Shown piece after piece: positions 57,756-64,000 of a stretch of DNA of 64,000 bases (the stretch's first letter is position 1; each line of letters starts with the position of its first letter). This stretch comes from Hyphomonas polymorpha PS728 (GTDB lineage Bacteria; Pseudomonadota; Alphaproteobacteria; Caulobacterales; Hyphomonadaceae). Under the pieces are notes generated by a model. That model worked only from the letters and a program-made list of their open reading frames with translations, was not told where the DNA came from and searched no databases. The DNA lies in NCBI RefSeq assembly GCF_000685315.1, contig NZ_ARYM01000016.1, positions 1 to 64,000 on the forward strand, given 5' to 3'. The translations under genes were made by a program, and so were the position numbers.

Positions 57756-60700
57756 TCAGGCTGCCTGGCGTGGATCGACCTTCTCCACCCCCGGAACTTC
57801 CTTCAGGGCGCGCTGGGCCCGCAGGCCGATGGTGTAGGTTTGGGGCAGTCTCATTGTCACGATGCGGCCATCCTCTAGGATGAGCTCGATGAAAATGATG
57901 CCCCTGTCGCCATCGGGAAGCTGCTCCAGCCGGCGCACCACTCCGGCCAGATCTGCCGGATTTGAATCAGGCCCCAGCCGAACTAGCAAAGAGCCGGAAG
58001 GCTTGGACAACCTTGCGTCTTCCAGTTCAATCGCCCGGTCGAGATTGAGGCGAAGCTCCTCCCCGTTGAGCTTGGCCGTCACCGTAATGGCCACCGCTTT
58101 GCCGGGTTGGAGCAGATCGCCGTATTGCTGAAGGCCTTCATTGAAGACCATCATTTCAAGCTCGCCTGTGGGGTCCGAAATCGTCAGAAACGCGAATTTG
58201 CCGCCATTCTTGCTCGGCTTGTCGTTCCTCGATCGCACGATCCCGATCATTTCCAGCGGCTTGCCATCAGCGGCGCGCTCATGGATCTCCATGGCGAGGG
58301 TCACGCGGTCCCGGTCAATCGAGGTCAGGACATCGTCCAGGGGATGACCGGAGAAATAAAAGCCAATGGATTTGAACTCTTCGTCCAGCTTCTGCTGAGC
58401 CGTCCAGGGTTTGGAGGGCGGAAAGTCTGGGCGCAGCGCCGGCTCAGCCTCGCCGAACAAGCCCCCCTGCCCGCCCTGGCGATCTTCAGCCTGGCTGGCG
58501 CAATACTGAGCCAGCAACGGAACCGCTGCCAGTACGCGCGCCCGGCTTGCTTCCAGCCCATCCAAAGCGCCAGACTTGGCCAGAGATTCCAGCGCCTTCT
58601 TATTCACATGTCTTGGATCGACCCGCTCGGCGAAATCATAGAGATCCTTGAACTGGCCTCCCTCATTGCGAACAGAAACGACATGCTTCATCGCCTCAAT
58701 ACCAACGCCCTTGATGGCGCCAAGCGCGTAGACGATCCCCTCCGCATTCACGTCAAAATCCGGCTGTGACGCGTTGATCGCGGGCGCCAACACCCGGATC
58801 CGCAGACGCTTGGCTTCCTGGAAGAAGGCCGCGAGCTTATCGGTATTCCCGATATCGAGGCTCATCGAGGCAGCCAAGAACTCCTTCGGATAGTGGCATT
58901 TCAGGAACGCCGTATGGTAACCGATGAGCGCATAGGCGGCGGCATGAGATTTGTTGAAGCCGTAGCCGGCGAACTTCTCCATCGTGTCGAAGATTTCGTT
59001 GGCGAGGGATTCCTTCATCCCCTTATTGGCTGCTGCGCCCTCCACGAACCGCTTGCGCTGCGCAATCATCTCTTCGAGCTTTTTCTTGCCCATCGCGCGG
59101 CGGAGAAGATCTGCTTCACCCAGAGAATAGCCGGCAATCTCCTGCGCCATCCTCATGACCTGTTCCTGATAAACAGGCACGCCATAGGTCGCCTCCAGCA
59201 CAGGCTTGAGATCAGGATGCTGGTAGCGCACAGAGGCGGGGTCTTCCTTACCCTGAACATAAACGGGGATGTTCTCCATCGGCCCGGGCCGATAGAGCGA
59301 AATGATCGCGATCAGGTCTTCAATGTTATTGGGACGCACGCGGCGTAGCGTGTCGCGCATGCCCGCGCCTTCGAGCTGGAACACACCGAGTGTTTCGCCG
59401 CTCGCCATCAGCTCATAAGTCGCCGGATCATCCATGCTCCGCCAGGCAGGCCCGACTTCGCCACCATCCCGCCCGATGAAGTTCAGCGCCCGGTCGATCA
59501 CCGTGAGGGTTTTGAGACCAAGGAAGTCGAACTTCACCAGACCCGCCATCTCGGCGTATTTCATGTTGAATTGTGTAGCCGGAAGATCAGCACGCGGATC
59601 GTTATAGAGCGGCACCAACTCAACAAGCGGGCGGTCAGCAATGACGACACCGGCAGCGTGCGTGCCGGCGTTGCGGTACATGCCTTCCAGCGCCCGCGCT
59701 GTGTCGATCAATTCCCCTACGCGCGGGTCTGCTGCTATTTCCTCATCAAACTTCGGCTCCGCTGCAATCGCCTCATCAAGCGTCGGAGGCTTAGCGGGGT
59801 TGAACGGAATCAACTTGGCAAGCCGGTCCACCTGCCCGTAAGGCATCTGCATCACCCGGCCTACATCGCGCACCACGGCCTTTGCCTGAAGCGTACCGAA
59901 GGTGATGATCATAGCCACGCTGTCTGCGCCGTATTTCTCGCGGACGTAGCGGATCACTTCGCCACGCCGCTCTTGGCAGAAATCGACGTCAAAGTCGGGC
60001 ATCGAGACGCGTTCAGGGTTCAGGAAGCGCTCGAACAGAAGGTCGAACCGCAGAGGGTCCAGATCGGTGATTGACAGCACCCAGGCGACGAGAGAGCCCG
60101 CGCCCGAACCCCGGCCGGGCCCGACCGGAATCCCATTGGCTTTCGCCCACTTGATAAAGTCCGAAACGATAAGGAAGTAGCCGGGAAACCCCATGCGGGC
60201 GATAATGCCGAGTTCATAGTCCAGGCGCTCAAAGTACTTCTCTCTATCCGCATAAAGACGGTCTGCTTCCGCCAGGCGCTGTTCCAGACCCTGGCGCGCC
60301 TGATAGGCAAGCTCCTCTGCTTCCGAGCGCCCTTCCTTGCTGAAGTTCGGCAGGATCGGCTTTCGGGTTTCAGCCCGCACCGAGCAACGCAGGGCGATTT
60401 CCTGAGTATTGGCAATGGCCTCCGGAAGATCGTCGAACAGGGCGACCATCTCTTCGGGAGACTTCAGGTACTGATCCGGCTCAACCCGTTTGCGGTCGTC
60501 CTGACCCAGATATTGTCCATTGGCGATGCACATCATGGCGTCATGAGCCGTGACGTCGTCCGGCTTCATGAAGCGGGCGTCATGGGTTGCCACAATCGGC
60601 AGGCCGAGCTCGTAAGCGAGTTCTACCAGTCCCTGTTCCGTCTTGATCTCGTCCTGAGTGCCATGACGCGTAATCTCGACATAGCAGCGCCCCGGATAGG

Positions 60701-61178
60701 CGGCCGCGAGCGTCGCCATCTCTGTCCGGGCATCGGCCATGCGCCCTTTCAGAATGTGCCGCGCAATTTCGCCCTCAGAGCCGCCCGTCAGAAGGATAAG
60801 TCCCTCGGTATTCTCGAGCAGATATTTCTTGTGAAGGCGGGGCACGCCATCCTCTGCCTCCAAATAGGCGCGGGAAGAGAGGAACATGAGGCGCTCGTAG
60901 CCCACATCATCCTGAGCATAGGCGGTCAACCGGAAAGGCTCCGCCTTGGGTGACCCATCGGTAACGTCGAAGCAGCAGGCCATGATGGGCTGGACCCCAT
61001 AGTCCGCCAGCTTCAGTGACAGCTCTAGCGCGCCGAAGAGACAGTTCCGATCTGTCACCGCCATCGCGGGCATGCTGTGCTGCTTGCACCATTTTGCCAG
61101 ATCAGACGGCGTAATCATGCTCTCCAGCAGCGAATAGCTGGAGCGGACAGCAAGATGAATAAAAACGGGTTTCGTCAC
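57756..61178 (-). CDS. dnaE: DNA polymerase III alpha subunit
   Basis: DnaE is the replicative polymerase subunit. The 1,140-residue DnaE1-type protein has the N-terminal PHP domain (FIHLAVRSSYSLLESM), the palm with GPGRGSGAGSLVAW and PDFDVDFCQERRGEVI carrying catalytic aspartates, YNDPRADLPATQFN, the thumb and fingers, a helix-hairpin-helix part (ALGAIKGVGIEAM), the OB fold and a C-terminal domain ending EKVDPRQAA. It starts at a GTG (61178) after GAGG. Confidence 0.97.
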   Translation of the reverse strand: MTKPVFIHLAVRSSYSLLESMITPSDLAKWCKQHSMPAMAVTDRNCLFGALELSLKLADYGVQPIMACCFDVTDGSPKAEPFRLTAYAQDDVGYERLMFLSSRAYLEAEDGVPRLHKKYLLENTEGLILLTGGSEGEIARHILKGRMADARTEMATLAAAYPGRCYVEITRHGTQDEIKTEQGLVELAYELGLPIVATHDARFMKPDDVTAHDAMMCIANGQYLGQDDRKRVEPDQYLKSPEEMVALFDDLPEAIANTQEIALRCSVRAETRKPILPNFSKEGRSEAEELAYQARQGLEQRLAEADRLYADREKYFERLDYELGIIARMGFPGYFLIVSDFIKWAKANGIPVGPGRGSGAGSLVAWVLSITDLDPLRFDLLFERFLNPERVSMPDFDVDFCQERRGEVIRYVREKYGADSVAMIITFGTLQAKAVVRDVGRVMQMPYGQVDRLAKLIPFNPAKPPTLDEAIAAEPKFDEEIAADPRVGELIDTARALEGMYRNAGTHAAGVVIADRPLVELVPLYNDPRADLPATQFNMKYAEMAGLVKFDFLGLKTLTVIDRALNFIGRDGGEVGPAWRSMDDPATYELMASGETLGVFQLEGAGMRDTLRRVRPNNIEDLIAIISLYRPGPMENIPVYVQGKEDPASVRYQHPDLKPVLEATYGVPVYQEQVMRMAQEIAGYSLGEADLLRRAMGKKKLEEMIAQRKRFVEGAAANKGMKESLANEIFDTMEKFAGYGFNKSHAAAYALIGYHTAFLKCHYPKEFLAASMSLDIGNTDKLAAFFQEAKRLRIRVLAPAINASQPDFDVNAEGIVYALGAIKGVGIEAMKHVVSVRNEGGQFKDLYDFAERVDPRHVNKKALESLAKSGALDGLEASRARVLAAVPLLAQYCASQAEDRQGGQGGLFGEAEPALRPDFPPSKPWTAQQKLDEEFKSIGFYFSGHPLDDVLTSIDRDRVTLAMEIHERAADGKPLEMIGIVRSRNDKPSKNGGKFAFLTISDPTGELEMMVFNEGLQQYGDLLQPGKAVAITVTAKLNGEELRLNLDRAIELEDARLSKPSGSLLVRLGPDSNPADLAGVVRRLEQLPDGDRGIIFIELILEDGRIVTMRLPQTYTIGLRAQRALKEVPGVEKVDPRQAA

Positions 61179-61258
61179 GCGGCAATCCTCTTCCGCGCGG
61201 ATAATCTCACCGAATCAGCAAAGCTGGAAGCATCTGCCGCCAGCAGTCCACAAAAGGA

Positions 61259-61945
61259 TCACTCTGTGTAGTCGACCAGCTTGCCATCCTGAAGGGTCAG
61301 CACGCGGTCCATATGCCGGGTCAGCGCCAGGTTGTGGGTCGCGACAAGCACCCCCGCCCCCTCTTCCCGCACCATCTTGATGAGCGTTCCAAAAACCCGC
61401 TCTGTGGTCGCCGGATCCAGATTGCCTGTTGGCTCATCGGCAATCACGAGTTTCGGATCGTTGGCAAGCGCGCGGGCAATGGCGACCCGCTGCTGCTCGC
61501 CTCCCGAAAGCTGGCCGGGCTGATGGAAGGCCCGCTCTTCAAGGCCCATCTCAGCCAGCAGGCGGGAGGCTTTTTCCCTGGCTTTTGATTTCTTTACCCC
61601 GGCAATCATCAACGGCATTGCGATATTGTCGATGGCGTTGAACTCGGGCAGCAGGTGATGGAACTGGTACACGAAGCCGATCTTCCGCCGGCGGATGCCG
61701 GTGCGGCCATTGTCATTCAGCTTCAGGCAATCGATTCCATCGAGAAATATCGATCCGCCTTCTGGCCGCTCAAGCAAACCGGCCGTGTGCAAGAGAGTGG
61801 ACTTGCCTGAACCTGACGGCCCAACCAGGCCAACCAGCTCTCCTGGTGAAACGCGCAGATCTGTGCTCCGCAGCACCTGCAGCGCCCCGGCAGCCGTGCG
61901 GTAGGTGCGGTCAATCCCGATAAGTTCGAGTACAGGCTGTGTCAT
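61259..61945 (-). CDS. lolD: LolD, ATPase of the lipoprotein-releasing ABC transporter
   Basis: LolD powers release of outer-membrane lipoproteins from the inner membrane to LolA. The 228-residue ATPase shows VGLVGPSGSGKSTLLHTAGL (Walker A), the Q-loop FVYQFHHLLPEF, the LSGGEQQRVAIARAL signature and LVIADEPTGNLDP (Walker B). Q-F-H-H-L-L-P-E-F is characteristic of LolD. It overlaps the permease gene by four bases. Confidence 0.95.
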   Translation of the reverse strand: MTQPVLELIGIDRTYRTAAGALQVLRSTDLRVSPGELVGLVGPSGSGKSTLLHTAGLLERPEGGSIFLDGIDCLKLNDNGRTGIRRRKIGFVYQFHHLLPEFNAIDNIAMPLMIAGVKKSKAREKASRLLAEMGLEERAFHQPGQLSGGEQQRVAIARALANDPKLVIADEPTGNLDPATTERVFGTLIKMVREEGAGVLVATHNLALTRHMDRVLTLQDGKLVDYTE

Positions 61946-63222
61946 TCGAACCTCAGGGCTTTCACCGGATCCTGGGATGAGGCCCAGATAGACGGGATCA
62001 ACGAGACAAGCATCGACATGACAAGCGCATAGGCGCCTGTGCTGAACACTTCCCCCCAGTCCAGAACTGCCGGGAGATGATCGAGCCCATACTGTTCGGC
62101 CGGGAATACCTCTCCATCAATCGCCAGATTGATGAGCGCCTCGATCGGGCCAATATTCAGAATAAAGAGAACACCGACGACCATCCCCAGCAGCGCGCCG
62201 AGAGAACCAAGAACGGTTCCCACCATCAGGAAAACCCTGAGGACGCCACCGCGGCTGAGGCCAATCGTACGAAGGATCGCGACATCCCGTGTCTTGTTCT
62301 TCACCAGCATGACCACACCGACGATGATATTCAGTGTGGCGATCATCATGATGATGGTCACCAGAAGACGCACCATGACACGCTCTGTCTGTAGCGCGCC
62401 GAGATAGGTGCGGTTCTTGGTTTTCCAGTCACGCAAAAGCAAGCTGTAGCCGGTCGCTTCCGCGATGCGCTGCATCACGATCTCGGTTGTATCCGGATTT
62501 TTCACGCGGATATCCAGATACTGGTAGCGGCCCTTCGACTGAAACAGGATCTGGGCCTGTTCCATCGGCATGAAGACGTACACATTGTCGAGCTGCGCGG
62601 AGCCGGTGCGGAAGATGTCCCCTACGATGTAAGCTTTGCTGATCGGCGTCTGCCCGATGGGACCAGACCGCATCTGAGAGGTCACGACTTCAACGCTATC
62701 GCCTGGTTGCAGACCGAGATTGGCGGCGAGGTACTGGCCAATCATGATGACGTTTCCGCCATTCCGGCCTTCGCCAAACCCGGCCGCCAAAGCCGCTGCG
62801 CCGCCATCCTTGAGGATTGGCATGGTTTTGAGATCTGCCGGCGGAACAGCCCTGACAACGCCGCCGGTGCGGACCCCATTGGCGGAGAGGAGCACAAACT
62901 GCTCAATGTAAGGCGAAACGCTGACCACGTCCTGCGTTTCGGAAATAACCTTGGCAAGCGCCTGTGCCTCATCCTGGGGGATGCCATCCACAGCGGCCGA
63001 AATGTGAGGTTCTCCGCCCAGTAGCGCGTCCAGCAGGGTCGCCCTGAACCCGCTCATGATCGACATGGTGATGATCAGTGCGGCAACAGCAAAGAAAATG
63101 CCGATGAACGAGATCACAGCAATCAGGCTTGCGCCGCCATGCTCCCGGCGTGCCCGCAGGTATCGCCAAGCAAGCGTCCGCTCCAGCTTGCCGAACGGAG
63201 TGGCAGAGGGCGTCGCGCTCAT
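61942..63222 (-). CDS. LolC/LolE-type permease of the lipoprotein transporter
   Basis: The 426-residue permease has the N-terminal TM helix (LIAVISFIGIFFAVAALIIT), a large periplasmic domain with VSPYIEQFVLLS and GGVVRAV, and three C-terminal TM helices (the FtsX-like domain starting VRLLVTIIMMIATLNIIVGV). Only one such gene is next to lolD, as in many alphaproteobacteria where a single LolC/E hybrid forms the homodimer. It shares one base with the proS stop. Confidence 0.93.
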   Translation of the reverse strand: MSATPSATPFGKLERTLAWRYLRARREHGGASLIAVISFIGIFFAVAALIITMSIMSGFRATLLDALLGGEPHISAAVDGIPQDEAQALAKVISETQDVVSVSPYIEQFVLLSANGVRTGGVVRAVPPADLKTMPILKDGGAAALAAGFGEGRNGGNVIMIGQYLAANLGLQPGDSVEVVTSQMRSGPIGQTPISKAYIVGDIFRTGSAQLDNVYVFMPMEQAQILFQSKGRYQYLDIRVKNPDTTEIVMQRIAEATGYSLLLRDWKTKNRTYLGALQTERVMVRLLVTIIMMIATLNIIVGVVMLVKNKTRDVAILRTIGLSRGGVLRVFLMVGTVLGSLGALLGMVVGVLFILNIGPIEALINLAIDGEVFPAEQYGLDHLPAVLDWGEVFSTGAYALVMSMLVSLIPSIWASSQDPVKALRFE

Positions 63223-64000
63223 CAGGAGCCTTTCAGCTGAGCCAGCATGTCTTCAATTTTGACGTCGTGTTTTTCGCCGGTCTTGCGGTTTTTTACCTCA
63301 ACCTTGCCTTCAGCCACGCCGCGCGGACCAACTGTCGTCTGCCAGGGCAAACCAATCAGGTCCATACGCGCAAACTTGGCCCCGGCACGATCATCCGTTT
63401 CGTCATAGAGCACTTCGCGGCCCGCTGCGGTCATGGCCGCATACAGAGTTTCGCACGCGGCATCGCATGCCTCATCGCCCGGGCGCATGTTGATCAGACC
63501 CACATCGAAAGGCGCGACCGCTTCCGGCCAGACAATGCCATTCTCGTCATGACAGGCTTCAATGATAGCGCCGAGCAGGCGAGAAACGCCGATGCCATAG
63601 CTGCCCATCTGGACGGGCACCATCTGCCCATCCGGCCCCTGAACGACGGCGTTCATGGGTTTGGAGTATTTGGTGCCGAAGTAGAAGATGTGGCCGACCT
63701 CGATACCGCGCGCCGACACGCGGCGATCTTCCGGCAGCGCGTTGAAGGCTGCTTCGTCGTGCATTTCCTCAGTGGCGGCGTAATAGCTGGTGCGTTCGTC
63801 GACAAAGGGAGTCAGATCCGCGCCGAAATCGAGGTCAAGGCCTGGCGCCGGCAGGTCCAGCAGGGCCTTGTCACAGAACACCGCGCTCTCACCCGTCTCC
63901 GCCAGAATGATGAACTCATGGCTCAAGTCCCCACCAATAGGGCCGGTATCTGCCCGCATCGGAATGGCTGTCAGCCCCATCCTGTCAAAGGCGTTCAGAT
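63222..64000 (-). CDS. proS: Prolyl-tRNA synthetase, C-terminal part
   Basis: ProS charges tRNA with proline. The visible 259 codons are the C-terminal part of the short alphaproteobacterial form: [20 protein letters not shown], a motif-3 region [25 protein letters not shown], and the anticodon-binding domain with [10 protein letters not shown] and [20 protein letters not shown]. The N-terminal motifs 1 and 2 lie beyond the window edge, so the frame is incomplete only for that reason. It is followed by the lol genes. Confidence 0.95.
   Translation of the reverse strand, partial: LNAFDRMGLTAIPMRADTGPIGGDLSHEFIILAETGESAVFCDKALLDLPAPGLDLDFGADLTPFVDERTSYYAATEEMHDEAAFNALPEDRRVSARGIEVGHIFYFGTKYSKPMNAVVQGPDGQMVPVQMGSYGIGVSRLLGAIIEACHDENGIVWPEAVAPFDVGLINMRPGDEACDAACETLYAAMTAAGREVLYDETDDRAGAKFARMDLIGLPWQTTVGPRGVAEGKVEVKNRKTGEKHDVKIEDMLAQLKGS

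Overview
The window looks like the chromosome of an alphaproteobacterium, probably of the Caulobacterales/Hyphomonadaceae type (inference). The grounds are the gene order ppiD-trpEGDC-lexA-comEC-gltX-gltA-lpx-bamA-rseP-dxr-cdsA-uppS-frr-pyrH-tsf-rpsB-dnaE-lol-proS, the use of LpxI for lipid A, a LexA box of the GAAC-N7-GAAC type, and a promoter that matches the RpoE/ChrR singlet-oxygen consensus of Rhodobacter. No rRNA, tRNA or CRISPR array was seen.

Positions 1-13038 are one end of a decayed integrative element inserted at the 3' end of guaA. From left to right it holds the right end of an IS3-type insertion sequence, a TIR-domain gene cut by that IS, the C-terminal remnant of a DUF499-type defence ATPase, a scrambled trb (type IV secretion) cluster, an intact hipBA toxin-antitoxin pair, trbI, a DUF2274 gene, a LysR regulator, an AlpA-like excisionase/regulator and a tyrosine integrase that reads away from guaA. 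The trb genes have suffered a deletion inside trbE, a second deletion from trbE into trbG that removes trbJ, trbL and trbF, and an inversion of about 5.24 kb (3077-8317). The inversion split both trbG and an unrecognised gene (called X here). Undoing it on paper restores both reading frames and gives two divergent units: hipB-hipA-X-(DUF499)-TIR, and trbB-C-D-E'-G-I-DUF2274.

Positions 13039-28866 hold core and stress genes. GMP synthesis (guaB, guaA) flanks an RsmB-like methyltransferase and a GNAT acetyltransferase. A GFA-type zinc protein, a serine-hydrolase lipoprotein, rlmE, ppx, hspQ and hldE follow. The next unit is four overlapping genes (photolyase, FAD oxidoreductase, DUF1365, cyclopropane-fatty-acid-synthase-like methyltransferase) behind the RpoE-type promoter, probably a photo-oxidative membrane-lipid stress operon.

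Positions 28888-64000 are densely packed housekeeping genes. They include pyrG, secG, tpiA, a ppiD-trpEGDC operon, lexA with its SOS box, a comEC interrupted by a one-base frameshift at a perfect slippery heptamer, gltX and gltA. After these comes a long minus-strand block for lipid A (lpxD, lpxA, lpxI, lpxB, without the usual fabZ), outer-membrane assembly (skp, bamA), isoprenoid and phospholipid synthesis (dxr, uppS, cdsA), translation (frr, tsf, rpsB), pyrH, dnaE, lipoprotein export (lolD, lolC/E) and the C-terminal part of proS.
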